Part shown: piece by piece, positions 8,460 through 18,391 of the stretch
How positions within the stretch are numbered: position 1 is the stretch's first letter
How the letters are laid out: every line of letters begins with the position of its first letter
NCBI GenBank assembly: GCA_963923035.1
Contig: CAWUKT010000018.1
Span: 30,969 to 94,968, forward strand
Direction of reading: 5' to 3'
Length of the DNA stretch: 64,000 bases
Origin: CAWUKT01 sp963923035
Lineage (GTDB): Bacteria; Bacteroidota; Bacteroidia; J057; JADKCL01
The notes under the pieces: generated by a model
The model's database searches: none
What the model saw: the letters and a program-made list of their open reading frames with translations, nothing else
What the model was told of the DNA's origin: nothing
Program-made: the position numbers and the translations under genes

Positions 8460-10961
8460 ATGAAAAATGCGATCCGAAACCTGACCCCGACCACGGTCGT
8501 CCTCTTAATTTTGCTTGGAACGATGGGCATGAATGGAAAATGCCAAACCATCTCTGGTACTGTCCTCGACCAAAGTACCGGCGAAGGGCTTGGCTTTGTG
8601 ACCCTGCAACTCCAAGGCACCACCTCCGGTGCGTTTACCGATGGCGACGGCAACTTCTCCCTGCCCACCCAAGGCGACTCCGTTCACCTGGTGGTGAACT
8701 ACCTCGGCTATCAATCCCTTGACACCCTCTTGCCCGGCCAGGGCGACCACATTCAACTCTATCTGCAAGAAGAGGCCATTGAAATGGAAACGGTGAACAT
8801 TTCACCTTCCTATTCCTACGAACACCAGCTCTTCAAAAAGGTATTGGCCCACAAAAAATTCAACAACCCCGGCAAGGTTTGGGACCAGCCCTACCTGGAC
8901 CAGTCCCGCACCTTCGTCTTTCTCGGCGGCGAAGCGGGCAGCTTTGACGACAAACGGTGGTTGCGGCGGTCCCAGGACGCTGTCCTGACTCCCAACGACT
9001 CCACCCAACTGTTGCCGGTACTGGTATCGGAAGAATTGGTGCGGCACAAGGGGCGGGAACAGGAACAACTCCACCACCAGAGCCATTGCGTCATGGAGGA
9101 CATGGAAGACCAGATCCGCTCGATCGCCACCCGCAAACTCACTGCCGAATTGAACTTTTACCAAAATCAGGTCGACATCATGGGCAAGGGATTTCCCAGC
9201 CCGCTCTCTTCCACGGCCTTGCTTGTGTACGATATTTATCTGGCCGACAGCAATTGGGTGGAGGACCGCTGGCACTACCGCTTCAATTTCTATCCCAAGC
9301 AAGCCAAGAACATCACGTTCAGGGGATCGTTCTGGGTCGAAGACAGCAGCTTTGCCCTGGTCAATATCCAGGCTGAATTGCCTTCGGAAGCCAATCTCAA
9401 CTTCGTCCAGGGCCTGGAGATGGAGGTTCAATACCGAAAAATGCCCTCGGGCACCTGGTTTTACGATTCCCAATACAGCGCCATGCAATTGGTGCTGCGG
9501 AAGGAAAAGGCGGGCAAACGCCCCGTCCAACGCTATGCCGTCCGGCGAAGCATCGACTACCACGAACTGGCCAGCTACCAGCAGGCCGTGGAGGCGGTCG
9601 ACAGCGAGCTGGCCCCGGAAAAACGGGATGCTGCCCTCATGCAAGCCCTCCGTCGAACTCCCGCCGACACCATCGAGCAGCAGGCCCATCAGGGAATTGA
9701 GATTCTGCGGGACAATACTTTCCTGAAATTGCTGGATGGGTTTACTTCCATGAGCCTCACCGGCTACTATACCGTGGGAATCATTGACCTGGGCCCGTAC
9801 TTTGACATCTACCGCCAGAACCGGCTGGAAGGCCACCGGGTGACGCTGCCCTTCCGCACCAGCGAGCGGCTCTCGAAGAACTTCTCCGTGGGCGGCTACC
9901 TGGGCTATGGTACAAAAAGCAAGGCCTTCAAGTACGGGAGCCATCTCAATCTCCGTTTGCCCACGCGTCAGCGGGGCATCCTGACCCTGCGGGCCTACGA
10001 CGATTATTTCTCCCTCTCCCAGAACAAGTTCATCGAATTCGTCCAGGAAAACCCCTTCAGCCAGGGAGATGGAAATTTCATTTCGGCCTTTACTGAAGCC
10101 CCCAATCCGTATATCGTGGGCCGCAAACACCTCAGCATGAACCTCCAGTACCAATTGCATCGGGACATCGGACTGACGGTCCGTCCCTTTGTCAACCAGT
10201 ACCAGGCCACCTCTTTGGTCCCCTTCAACACCAATCCTCCTTCTCCCGAAGCGCCCGGTTTCATACCTCCGGGCAGCTACCAGGAAAGTTTCCAGAACAT
10301 GGGCGTGCTGGCCGATGTCCGGTTGTCCTTTGACCAGGATGCCGATGAACTCTATTTCGCCCGCTTCTACTACGGCAGCCGCAAACCGGTCCTCCACCTC
10401 ACTGCTGAAGTGGGCCAAAACCTCATCCAAGGCGAACGCAAGCCCTACGCCCATTTTCAGGCCTCCATCAAAAACCGCTTTTCCCTCGGCAATGGCTATC
10501 TCCGGATGCTCGTGGATGCCGGCTATATCGCCGGGAAAGTTCCCTTTCCATTGCTCCACATGCCCCGCGGCTCCCAATCCCTGGGCCTCGCCCGCTACAA
10601 TTATAGCCTCCTGAACCAGGCCTCCGTGGCGGCCGACCTTTACACGAATGCCTACCTGGAATTCAACGGTGGGGGCGTCCTTTTCAATCGTTTGCCTGGA
10701 ATCCGCCGCCTGAACCTGCGGGAAAGCGCCTCCTTCAAATCCTTCTACGGACGCCTCCTGCAGGACCACAGCAGCATTTATCAGCTTCCGGCGGGAATCG
10801 TGCCGGCCAGCAATGCCCCGTATTGTGAGGTGGGAATTGGGGTGAGCAATATCTTCAAGCTGCTGCGGGTGGAATATGTCCGGCGAATGAGCCCGTCGCC
10901 GTTGATGCAAAGTCTCTCCTCCAAGCACGGGGTCCGGCTCCGGGTGCAGGTGAGTTTTTAG
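8460..10961 (+). CDS. DUF5686 outer-membrane protein with carboxypeptidase-like N-terminal domain (copy 1)
   Basis: A signal peptide (hydrophobic stretch around residues 12-24) is followed by a carboxypeptidase-regulatory-like beta domain (about 30-115: ISGTVLDQSTGEGLGFVTLQL ... GDGNFSLP ... NYLGYQ). The rest is DUF5686-type sequence with an alternating beta-strand pattern and a final Phe (RLRVQVSF), the usual outer-membrane barrel end. Family members are TonB-plug-less beta-barrels of unknown function that are widespread in Bacteroidota. It is 833 residues and has two relatives in this window (27176 and 42927). It converges with the ATP-grasp gene with a 19-base gap. Confidence 0.88.
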   Translation: MKNAIRNLTPTTVVLLILLGTMGMNGKCQTISGTVLDQSTGEGLGFVTLQLQGTTSGAFTDGDGNFSLPTQGDSVHLVVNYLGYQSLDTLLPGQGDHIQLYLQEEAIEMETVNISPSYSYEHQLFKKVLAHKKFNNPGKVWDQPYLDQSRTFVFLGGEAGSFDDKRWLRRSQDAVLTPNDSTQLLPVLVSEELVRHKGREQEQLHHQSHCVMEDMEDQIRSIATRKLTAELNFYQNQVDIMGKGFPSPLSSTALLVYDIYLADSNWVEDRWHYRFNFYPKQAKNITFRGSFWVEDSSFALVNIQAELPSEANLNFVQGLEMEVQYRKMPSGTWFYDSQYSAMQLVLRKEKAGKRPVQRYAVRRSIDYHELASYQQAVEAVDSELAPEKRDAALMQALRRTPADTIEQQAHQGIEILRDNTFLKLLDGFTSMSLTGYYTVGIIDLGPYFDIYRQNRLEGHRVTLPFRTSERLSKNFSVGGYLGYGTKSKAFKYGSHLNLRLPTRQRGILTLRAYDDYFSLSQNKFIEFVQENPFSQGDGNFISAFTEAPNPYIVGRKHLSMNLQYQLHRDIGLTVRPFVNQYQATSLVPFNTNPPSPEAPGFIPPGSYQESFQNMGVLADVRLSFDQDADELYFARFYYGSRKPVLHLTAEVGQNLIQGERKPYAHFQASIKNRFSLGNGYLRMLVDAGYIAGKVPFPLLHMPRGSQSLGLARYNYSLLNQASVAADLYTNAYLEFNGGGVLFNRLPGIRRLNLRESASFKSFYGRLLQDHSSIYQLPAGIVPASNAPYCEVGIGVSNIFKLLRVEYVRRMSPSPLMQSLSSKHGVRLRVQVSF

Positions 10962-10980
10962 GGGAGGAAAATGGAAAGGT

Positions 10981-12000
10981 TCAGCTTTGGTTGGCGATCA
11001 ATTGTCGGACAATCACCGCCGCCAGGTCATGGGTTCTGACCCGGGAAAAGGTATGGTGCATCCACTCGGCCTGGGCATTGATCTCCAGGGCGATACAGGA
11101 AGTAGCCGGATCGATGTCGGGGTCGCCCCCGATCAAATCCAGCGCGAAGTAGCTCGATGAGATATAGTGCCCGATCCGGGCAATCCAATCGTGGTAGCGG
11201 GGGTGCAATTCCTCGGTGATGTCCGTGGCCACCCCTCCCTGCCCAATGTTGTTGACGGTCTTCAGGACCACTTTTTGGCCGGGTGCGGGCACAGATGCCA
11301 AGGTGAGCTCCGCTTCGCGGAGCAGCCGCAGAGAGACCTCGTCCAGGTCCAACCGGTTCGAGGGATTCTCCATGCGCATCTCCATTCTCCGTTCTTCCAC
11401 CAACTGCTCCAAGCTCTTTTCTCCGTCCCCCACCACAAACGCAGGTTCCCGGATACAAGCCGCCACAATTTTCCCGCCAATGACCTGGATGCGGATGTCA
11501 TTTCCCTCCACCTGCTCCTCCAACAAAAACCGTTCTCCTTCCCCGCCATTTTCTTCCATGTACGCCACCACTTCAGCCACCGTCTCCAGGTTCATTTTTA
11601 CCCCGATCCCATTGGCACCCGATTCCGGCTTGCAGACATATTTTTTGCCGGGTACCAAAAAGTCCCGCACCACCGACTCGTCCGGGGACGTCAGGAAGAT
11701 GCTGGCCGGACTCGGAACCGAAAGGCGTTGGAAAACTTCTTTCGAGAACTGCTTCAAATCGCACATGAAGCGGGTCTGCATGCTCATCCAGGACGTCGGA
11801 ATCCCGGCAACCAACAATTCGACGTGGCCGTCCCATTCCAGCAGGGAGGCGCGCTTGCCGATGTGGTCGGAAACGTCGGTGATCTGCATGCCCATGCGTT
11901 CGGCAGCTTGTTCGATCAGCCGGTGTTGGGCTTCGCCTTCCTGGGCGGCAGGGGCGATGTGGGGAGAGGCTTCTGGATTCATGTCAATGGGTAGATTCAT
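10981..12000 (-). CDS. Stand-alone ATP-grasp ligase, cyanophycin-synthetase/GshAB-like
   Basis: The 339 residues contain an ATP-grasp fold with KYVCKPESGANGIGV for nucleotide binding, FLLEEQVEGNDIRIQVIGGKIVAACIREPAFVVGDGEKSLEQLV, then TVNNIGQGGVATDITEELHP and IALEINAQAEWMHHT. These follow the order and wording of the ATP-grasp domain of cyanophycin synthetase and the C-terminal half of GshAB, including the GDG loop and the final metal-binding E-x-N. No Mur-ligase domain is attached. The expected reaction is ATP-dependent amide bond formation on a carboxylate; the substrate is unknown. It has its own upstream region and no obvious partner gene. Confidence 0.85.
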   Translation of the reverse strand: MNLPIDMNPEASPHIAPAAQEGEAQHRLIEQAAERMGMQITDVSDHIGKRASLLEWDGHVELLVAGIPTSWMSMQTRFMCDLKQFSKEVFQRLSVPSPASIFLTSPDESVVRDFLVPGKKYVCKPESGANGIGVKMNLETVAEVVAYMEENGGEGERFLLEEQVEGNDIRIQVIGGKIVAACIREPAFVVGDGEKSLEQLVEERRMEMRMENPSNRLDLDEVSLRLLREAELTLASVPAPGQKVVLKTVNNIGQGGVATDITEELHPRYHDWIARIGHYISSSYFALDLIGGDPDIDPATSCIALEINAQAEWMHHTFSRVRTHDLAAVIVRQLIANQS

Positions 12001-12106
12001 TGATGAATGGACCTCAACAATTACTGAATATTTTGGGATTTTTGGGACAATTGATCAGAAAAATGGGCTGATTTTTCCCCACTCTCTTACAGCCCTGTTT
12101 CTTCAA

Positions 12107-13843
12107 TTATTTCACGAGTAATTTCTGCACTTCTCGTTTGCCAGCTTGTTCCCACTGAACCAGGTACAGGCCCGCCGCCAAGTCCTCCGTATCCAACCGC
12201 AGCCGCCGGGCGCCGTCCACTTTCCACTCCCGCAAAATGCGGCCATCGGGATGCCACAGGCTCACTGACACCGCTCCCCAATCGGACCACTGAACCCAAC
12301 ACTCGTTTTCGGTGGGATTGGGATATATCTCGAAGGCGTGGGACCGGGGCTCCTCCCGTCCCACCGCAACGTTGACCTGCTGGCAGGTCGAATCCACACA
12401 ATTGCCTTCCCAGACCTTCAGGCAGACGGTATAGCTTCCCGCCCCGCTGTACACATGGGCTGGGTTTTGCTGCGTACTCGTTTGCCCATCTCCAAAATCC
12501 CATTCCCAGGCATTCCCATAGCCCAGCGAAGTATCCGTCGCCACCAGCTGCGATCCGGTCATTTGGTAGTCGAAGCCGGCCTGGACGGCGCAGCTGTCGC
12601 ACAGCGTGACGGGATTGGGGGTAAAAGGTAGCAGGGCCAAGGTATCGGCGGTCAGATCGACGGCCCCGTAAACCGTAAGGGTAAAAGGAGCCACCGTATC
12701 GGGGAAGGAATAATTTCCGATCAGGGGAATTTGAGCGGGCGTGCATCCGAGTTGGTAGACATGGGGAGCCCTGAGGGAAAGGAGTTCATCGTCCTTGAAA
12801 ATCTCACTCCCCCACATAATGGGTTCGCATTCGTTGTTCAAGGTCATCCGGGCAAAGTACAGGTTCGGGATCAGAATCGTATTGTACAAACCGCCCACAA
12901 AATTGGGCTCAAAGGTGATCGTATTGACGACGGCACAATTGAAGGTATCGCTGACCACCATCAGGGGTTCCCCAAAACAGTTGAACTGCAGGTCCTGAAA
13001 ATAAGCGGTCCCGCGGAACCTCCGGTGGGCATATTTGTTCCCCAGAGAATCAAAGGAGGCCAAGCCCGTCTCCGGCTTCGGGGAGCTGCCTTTGTTGTTG
13101 GTCAGGGCCGAGGCCACAATCAGGAAGCCGTTCGACATTTCCTCGATTTGCTGGAAGCCGATGGTATAGTCAACGGCCCCGAAATGCTTACCCCATTCAA
13201 AATCGCCCTGCGCATTCAACTTGACCATACATCCGCGCACATCGGATCCGCCATTGGGGAAGTGGCTTCCGACCAGGTAAATCCCCTGGCTGTTCTCGAT
13301 GGCGTCCCAGAACTGGGGGGCATAACCACCATTGGTGAACATCGTTTTGGACCACAGTGCGGTCCCATTGCTGTCGAGGCGGTAGACCTTGGTCTGAAGG
13401 CCGGATTGCCCGATGGCCAGCACGCCATTGTCCAGGGACCGCAAGCGGGTCAATCCCGGTCCCTTGCGGGCCCAATGGAAGGTCCCGTCGGAGCGCAAAC
13501 GCACGATGGCCTTGTCGAACACGTTGGTGTCGGACAGGGTCATCGTATAGAGGCCGCCGTCCGGCGATTCTTCGATGTAGGGGTCCCACGGGAGGTTGGA
13601 ATTCATCAATAAATCGAACTGACGGGCCCATACAAGTTGGTCGTGGGCGTCCCAGCGCGCGATCACATGCCGCCGACCGCCCGCTTCGAGGGCGTACATC
13701 GCCCCCAAGAGATCCCCATTAGAGGCCGTTTCGACATTGATGAGGCGGGTATCAGCAAACAACTGGGTGTGGAAGGCCTGGGAGAAGGCATTCGAAAACA
13801 GGGGAAAAGCAAGCAAAAAGCACAAGTAAGCACGAAGGTTCAT
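12107..13843 (-). CDS. Secreted T9SS (type A) protein with beta-propeller-like body and PKD domain
   Basis: The protein has 578 residues and begins with a signal peptide (MNLRAYLCFLLAFPLFSNAFSQ). The body contains repeated W-x-K/R...D...G strands of the kind seen in PQQ/propeller-like T9SS cargo. A PKD domain follows (about 440-490; WEWDFGDGQTSTQQNPAHVY). The C-terminal ~80 residues are a type A sorting domain (FEIYPNPTENECWVQW ... LRLDTEDLAAGLYLVQW ... QKLLVK). It should cross the outer membrane by T9SS and be released or attached to the surface. The ligand is unknown. Confidence 0.9.
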   Translation of the reverse strand: MNLRAYLCFLLAFPLFSNAFSQAFHTQLFADTRLINVETASNGDLLGAMYALEAGGRRHVIARWDAHDQLVWARQFDLLMNSNLPWDPYIEESPDGGLYTMTLSDTNVFDKAIVRLRSDGTFHWARKGPGLTRLRSLDNGVLAIGQSGLQTKVYRLDSNGTALWSKTMFTNGGYAPQFWDAIENSQGIYLVGSHFPNGGSDVRGCMVKLNAQGDFEWGKHFGAVDYTIGFQQIEEMSNGFLIVASALTNNKGSSPKPETGLASFDSLGNKYAHRRFRGTAYFQDLQFNCFGEPLMVVSDTFNCAVVNTITFEPNFVGGLYNTILIPNLYFARMTLNNECEPIMWGSEIFKDDELLSLRAPHVYQLGCTPAQIPLIGNYSFPDTVAPFTLTVYGAVDLTADTLALLPFTPNPVTLCDSCAVQAGFDYQMTGSQLVATDTSLGYGNAWEWDFGDGQTSTQQNPAHVYSGAGSYTVCLKVWEGNCVDSTCQQVNVAVGREEPRSHAFEIYPNPTENECWVQWSDWGAVSVSLWHPDGRILREWKVDGARRLRLDTEDLAAGLYLVQWEQAGKREVQKLLVK

Positions 13844-14423
13844 GGTCAGATCAAAGGATTTCAGCTTCGAAAAATGTTCAGCGTCCCAAGAAGTTACGAT
13901 GATTTTGGGGCAATTTCAGGAAAAAATGGGGTAGAAAAGCAATCGACATCCTCAACGGCGAATTTTTCCCTTCCACTCTTCCCCGGCCCAAAAGGCGAAA
14001 GGCCCCCGCTAGGAGACCTTTCAAAAGGTGCCAGAAATGTATCTTATGCACCTTCCCTCAAAGTTTGATGACCACCATCATCTGTTTCTTTGGTTGTAAC
14101 AAGACTATGAATACACAATGGAGAAGCAACAGGGACAAGAAACCATTTCCCCAATTGAGATCGAAGTACGCTTTTTGGCATTTGTCCTTGGCACCTTCTG
14201 CTACCCAACCTTCACTGAAGGCCATCAAGCCCCATTTCCCCCTAAATTCTGTCCTCAAGTCAGGCAAGCATTTTTTTACTCCAACCGACACAGAAAACAT
14301 AAAACGGTCAATTCCCGGCTCAAAATCGTCCCATTTCAGGCCAGAATTACGCTTTGTCGGCTGATTTCAGTCCTCCGACAGCTTCCCTGAAACCAATTGA
14401 AAAATTGCATGTATTTTTACCCC
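13844..14423. other. 580-base divergent intergenic region, no gene seen
   Basis: This separates the minus-strand T9SS gene from the plus-strand M28 peptidase and must carry both promoters. Short open frames exist on both strands but have no recognisable sequence or start context. A small inverted repeat, AAGGTGC with GCACCTT, lies near 14023-14052. A TATTTTTA element 4 bases before the ATG at 14424 is a weak -7 candidate. Confidence 0.5.
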
Positions 14424-15830
14424 ATGAAATTGCGTTTCCTCTTCCTTTCACTCCTGTTCCTTCCCTTTGCCTCCCTCCTCGCCCAACCCGGAGAGGCCGG
14501 CACCCGGGACGATGCAGATGTCCCCGAAGTCATCCGCACCATTTTTGACAAGGCCCTGACCGAAGGGCGGTGCTACGAAAACCTCCGGTACATGTGCAAA
14601 CAAATCGGACCCCGCCTGAGTGGCTCGGAAGAAGCTGCTGAGGCCGTCGACTGGGTGTATCGGCTCATGAATCAGATGGGATTGGATCGGGTGGAAAAAC
14701 AGGCCTGTATGGTCCCCCACTGGGAACGGGGCGAACCTGAATTTGCATGGATGGAAGGCGATGGCATCCGCCTGGAGGCTTCGGTCTGTGCGTTGGGAAG
14801 TTCGGTGGGAACGCCGGAGCGGGGCATTACGGCGCCGGTCATTGAGGTGTTTAGCCTGGAGGAAGTGGAAAAATTAACCCGGGAGGAAGTGGAAGGGAAA
14901 ATTGTCTTTTTCAACCGCCCGATGGAGCCCACCCATCTCAATACGTTCCACGCCTACAGTGGCTGCGTGGACCAGCGGGGGGGCGGGGCCGCCGCCGCCG
15001 GGGCCAAGGGCGCCGTAGGCGTCATCGTGCGTTCGATGAACCTCCGCCTCGACGACTATCCCCATACCGGCAACATGCGCTACAAAGAGGGCATTGAGCC
15101 CATTCCTGCGGCGGCCATCTCCACCAACGACGCCGAAACACTCTCCCACCTCCTCAAGGAGGACAAGAATACCAAGTTCCACCTCCGAATGAATTGCCGG
15201 ACCTTGCCGGACGCGCCTTCCGCCAATGTGATTGGCGAGATCAAAGGCTCCGAATTCCCCGATGAGATCATCGTGATCGGGGGGCACCTCGACAGCTGGG
15301 ACCTGGGCGAAGGGGCCCAGGACGATGGCGCCGGAGTCGTGCAGTCCATCGAGGTCCTGCACCTCTTCCAAAAAATCGGGTACCGCCCCAAGCGTACGAT
15401 CCGGGCGGTAGCATTCATGAACGAAGAGAATGGCACCCGGGGAGCCAAAGAATATGCGCGGGTGGCAGAAGAAAAGGGCGAACGGCACCTGGCGGGCCTG
15501 GAATCGGACCGCGGCGGCTTTACGCCCCGCGGCTTCACTGTAGATTCAGACCCGGAAACCTTGGCCTTTGTACAATCCTGGGCGGATTGGTTGCGCCCCT
15601 ACATGCTCCACGAGATCAAAGCCGGATACGGCGGCGTGGACATTGGCCCGCTGAAAAAGCAGGGCGCAGTGCTGTTCGGATTCCTCCCCGATTCGCAGCG
15701 GTACTTTGACCACCACCACGCAGCCACCGATGTATTTGAAGCGGTCAACAAGCGGGAATTGGAATTGGGGGCCGCCAGCATGGCCGCCCTGGTCTACCTC
15801 ATCGACCGCTACGGCCTCAGCGCCCAATAA
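14424..15830 (+). CDS. Secreted M28-family metallopeptidase
   Basis: The protein has 468 residues from the ATG at 14424, which directly precedes a clean signal peptide (MKLRFLFLSLLFLPFASLLAQ); an ATG nine codons upstream gives a poorer leader. The middle part (about 110-250) is a PA-like insert. The zinc ligands of the M28 fold can all be placed: GGHLDSWD, AQDDGAG, NEENG, ESDRGG and the final DHHHAATD. It would act as an aminopeptidase or glutamate-carboxypeptidase-like enzyme in the periplasm or outside the cell. A strong terminator follows, so the gene is probably monocistronic. Confidence 0.93.
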   Translation: MKLRFLFLSLLFLPFASLLAQPGEAGTRDDADVPEVIRTIFDKALTEGRCYENLRYMCKQIGPRLSGSEEAAEAVDWVYRLMNQMGLDRVEKQACMVPHWERGEPEFAWMEGDGIRLEASVCALGSSVGTPERGITAPVIEVFSLEEVEKLTREEVEGKIVFFNRPMEPTHLNTFHAYSGCVDQRGGGAAAAGAKGAVGVIVRSMNLRLDDYPHTGNMRYKEGIEPIPAAAISTNDAETLSHLLKEDKNTKFHLRMNCRTLPDAPSANVIGEIKGSEFPDEIIVIGGHLDSWDLGEGAQDDGAGVVQSIEVLHLFQKIGYRPKRTIRAVAFMNEENGTRGAKEYARVAEEKGERHLAGLESDRGGFTPRGFTVDSDPETLAFVQSWADWLRPYMLHEIKAGYGGVDIGPLKKQGAVLFGFLPDSQRYFDHHHAATDVFEAVNKRELELGAASMAALVYLIDRYGLSAQ

Positions 15831-15850
15831 CTGGTTTATAGCTCCTCTCC

Positions 15851-15892
15851 AATCCCTCCTCCCGCCCCGGCGAGAGGAGGGATTCCTTTTTT
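15851..15892 (+). terminator. Rho-independent terminator of the M28 gene
   Basis: AATCCCTCCTC at 15851-15861 pairs with GAGGAGGGATT at 15874-15884 around a GC-rich loop and is followed by CCTTTTTT. Confidence 0.85.
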
Positions 15893-16086
15893 ATCCCCCT
15901 TCTTTCTCCTCCCTCAAGCCGCTCTACGCCCAATTCTTTCCGAATCCATTAAATATTTGACCGCTCTGTCGATTTATTATTGAAACCGGGTCACAGCTGC
16001 AAAACCCTTACCCACTGGCGGAATCAGCCGCCAGATCGCCATGTCTAGATAACTACATACAAACATTCTTTTAACACTTACCAGTT

Positions 16087-16833
16087 ATGAAAACCACTGT
16101 AAACCATTACGGGAAGACCTCCCATGTCATTGCCATTGTCCTCTTTTTCTTTTTCTCCGGCGCACTCATCGGCCAGAATTGCCCCGTCCTTCCCCTGGAC
16201 GAAACCAATGTCTCCACCGACGTGAGCCTCGCCGGCCCCAACTCCTCCACGATGCTCAAAACGACCTTCAATACGACCTTGCCTGCCACCTGTGGCGCAT
16301 CCAAATGCGTCCTGACCTACCAGTTTGACGATCCGCTCCCCGCCAATACCAAGGTGAGCGTGGTCCCCCAGAGCGGATGGCTCGCCCAGCCGAAATGGAT
16401 CTCCTCGGCGACCCTGTCTCCCGAAGGAACCACCCTCAAAATCGTGATTGTGCCCGATCAGCCCGTCCAGGGAACTGGAACGGCCCTGGTCACGGAACTG
16501 GCCGGTGCCAATGGCATCGACGACAATTCCACCCTGCGGGTGGGCGGTGGCCTCGCCACCATGGTGATCATCGATCCCGCAAAAACCCAATCCACTGAGA
16601 TGAAGGCGAGTACGCTCCAAATCGGCCCGAACCCCGCCAGGGAATCCCTCAAGATCAATTACTCAGGTGACGCTCCGGCCCAGGCCCGGGTCATCTCCGC
16701 CACGGGCCAGCAAATGGCCCGCCTGGACCTCAGTGCGGGACAGCCGACCTCACTCGATGTCCAGCAGTTCCCCAATGGATTGTACTATCTCCAGACGGGG
16801 CAGCAATCCACTCCCATTGTTATCCAACACTGA
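16087..16833 (+). CDS. Small secreted T9SS (type A) protein
   Basis: The protein has 248 residues. A signal peptide (VIAIVLFFFFSGALIGQ) is followed by ~140 residues of beta-rich sequence with two cysteines (ATCGASKC). A type A sorting domain begins at LQIGPNPARESLKINY and ends LPNGLYYLQTG-like (FPNGLYYLQTGQQ ... PIVIQH). The body does not match a domain I recognise. It is flanked by terminators on both sides, so it is a single-gene unit. Confidence 0.85.
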   Translation: MKTTVNHYGKTSHVIAIVLFFFFSGALIGQNCPVLPLDETNVSTDVSLAGPNSSTMLKTTFNTTLPATCGASKCVLTYQFDDPLPANTKVSVVPQSGWLAQPKWISSATLSPEGTTLKIVIVPDQPVQGTGTALVTELAGANGIDDNSTLRVGGGLATMVIIDPAKTQSTEMKASTLQIGPNPARESLKINYSGDAPAQARVISATGQQMARLDLSAGQPTSLDVQQFPNGLYYLQTGQQSTPIVIQH

Positions 16834-16855
16834 TTCGCTAAATATTTTTTGTCGG

Positions 16856-16887
16856 GATCGCCTCCGCCCGGGGGCGATCTCTTTTTT
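16856..16887 (+). terminator. Terminator between converging genes
   Basis: GATCGCC at 16856-16862 pairs with GGCGATC at 16873-16879, then TCTTTTTT. The T run overlaps the stop region of the minus-strand gene ending at 16886. Confidence 0.8.
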
Positions 16888-18343
16888 ATGCCAGCCCCTC
16901 CAATTGATCGAGGAGCCAGGTCTTGGACAGGGCGGGTTCGCGGCGCACCTCGTCGGTGAGCTTGGTGAGTTTCCGGGCCGAAGGGTTCGGCGCATCGAGC
17001 AGCAAGACGGTTCGCTTGACGAAACGGATGAAATTGAGGTGAGCGCGGTAGCGGGCATCGGCCATGAAGCGTTGGGAGCGGATGACCTTCAGGCGGAAAG
17101 ACTCGGCGTCGCCGAGGCAGCCCGCCCAATCTTTCAGCTCGAAAAAGGTCCGCAGGCGCATCAGACGGACCATCAGGTCGAGGTCCAGCAGCTCTCCGCA
17201 CTGCCCGAAGATGCGGTTGAAATGCCGCAGGGCGACGGTGAAATCGCCCTGGTAGTAGGAGGACAGCCCAAGGATGTATTCCCGGACGTGTTCGTCTGGA
17301 TCCCCGACGATTTTGCCCTTGGTCTTTTTGACCATGGCCCCAGCCTCGTCCGATCTGCCGTGGAGCAAAAGGTAGGTGCCGTAATTCAAAACCTCCCGCC
17401 AATCGACCTGGCCGCGCTTGAGGTAACGGGCGATTCGCTTTTCGGTCCAGAAATTGAATTCGGTGTCGAGGGCGATATAGGAAACCGGGTGGATGCGTTG
17501 GCGAACGGTAAAATTCAGGGCATAGGTACTGAGTTCATCAAATTCCAGCTCGCCCAATTGTTTCTCTATTTTCCCGAACGCCTTCCTAAACGCCGTATAG
17601 CCTTGGGTTGCCGCCTCATAATTCCCCTCTTTTTCCTCCACCAATACCTTCAACCAACCGCTGTACAGGTCATTTAAGGTCACCGCATCCGGCAATTGAT
17701 CGGGGAGCACAGGGTAATCCGGAATGGGAAGCTGGGACCGACCGGTGAGCAATTCCCAATCCAGGACCGAAGTGAAAATCTTGAGGCGGGACAATTCATT
17801 GAAATCGTCAAGTTGGAGCAAAAGAAACTCCAATTGCTCAGCTGCGGACGGGTGCTGGCCTTCCCCAATCAGGTACGCTGCATCCATCAACAAAAAATCA
17901 AACCGTTCCAGGTAATCGCTCCACGCAAAGGCCGTTTGCTTGCGGATATTTTTCCTCCGTTTCCGCGCTTTCTTCTCGTACAACTTCTCCATTCGCCAGG
18001 TCAACATTTCCCGCTGCGCAAATCCCTCTCTCCTCCCCGACCGTTGCTGAAATTGCTCCAAGGCCAGGAATTCCTCCAATTGCTCTCCCAGGCGGAACAT
18101 CAAATGGGTGAAACGGTTCTGGTCAAATTCCTCTTCAAATACGCGGTTCCAAAAGTCTTCTTCCGACAGTTTCAGGCCCTTTTTGCTGTTGAAAAAATGC
18201 TCTTCCAACCCTTCGCACAGGACCTGGATGTCCTCTGCGATCCGGAAATACGGGGAGGCGATATATTCCTGAAACCGCCGTCGGAGACGCCCGGGAAGAT
18301 ACAACAGCGCCCCAATGACCTGTCGTTCGCGTAGTTGATTCAC
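16886..18343 (-). CDS. Helical-repeat protein of unknown function (family A, copy 1)
   Basis: The protein has 485 residues, is soluble and almost entirely predicted helix, with many Leu/Phe/Arg heptad-like segments and TPR-like stretches in the C-terminal half (for example YILGLSSYYQGDFTVALRHFNRIF). It opens LYLPGRLRRRFQEYIASPYF, a pattern I associate with a Bacteroidota family that starts by naming a short amphipathic helix and an SPYF/N motif. No catalytic residues are visible. The gene at 35222 has a similar size and layout. It ends at the terminator shared with the T9SS gene and starts 48 bases from the end of the Lnb-like gene on the same strand, so the two may be co-transcribed. Confidence 0.8.
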   Translation of the reverse strand: MNQLRERQVIGALLYLPGRLRRRFQEYIASPYFRIAEDIQVLCEGLEEHFFNSKKGLKLSEEDFWNRVFEEEFDQNRFTHLMFRLGEQLEEFLALEQFQQRSGRREGFAQREMLTWRMEKLYEKKARKRRKNIRKQTAFAWSDYLERFDFLLMDAAYLIGEGQHPSAAEQLEFLLLQLDDFNELSRLKIFTSVLDWELLTGRSQLPIPDYPVLPDQLPDAVTLNDLYSGWLKVLVEEKEGNYEAATQGYTAFRKAFGKIEKQLGELEFDELSTYALNFTVRQRIHPVSYIALDTEFNFWTEKRIARYLKRGQVDWREVLNYGTYLLLHGRSDEAGAMVKKTKGKIVGDPDEHVREYILGLSSYYQGDFTVALRHFNRIFGQCGELLDLDLMVRLMRLRTFFELKDWAGCLGDAESFRLKVIRSQRFMADARYRAHLNFIRFVKRTVLLLDAPNPSARKLTKLTDEVRREPALSKTWLLDQLEGLA

Positions 18344-18391
18344 AAATTATTGATTCAAGAGCGATGGAATATACGCAATCTTCCCAGATTC

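Noticed and set aside
8802..10928. A 708-codon minus-strand frame opposite DUF5686 copy 1
   Set aside because: It is a codon-bias shadow; the similar antisense frame at 43584-45413 opposite copy 3 was rejected for the same reason.
14058..14390. Overlapping small frames on both strands in the 13844-14423 gap
   Set aside because: There is no conserved sequence or start signal, and both strands are open by chance.
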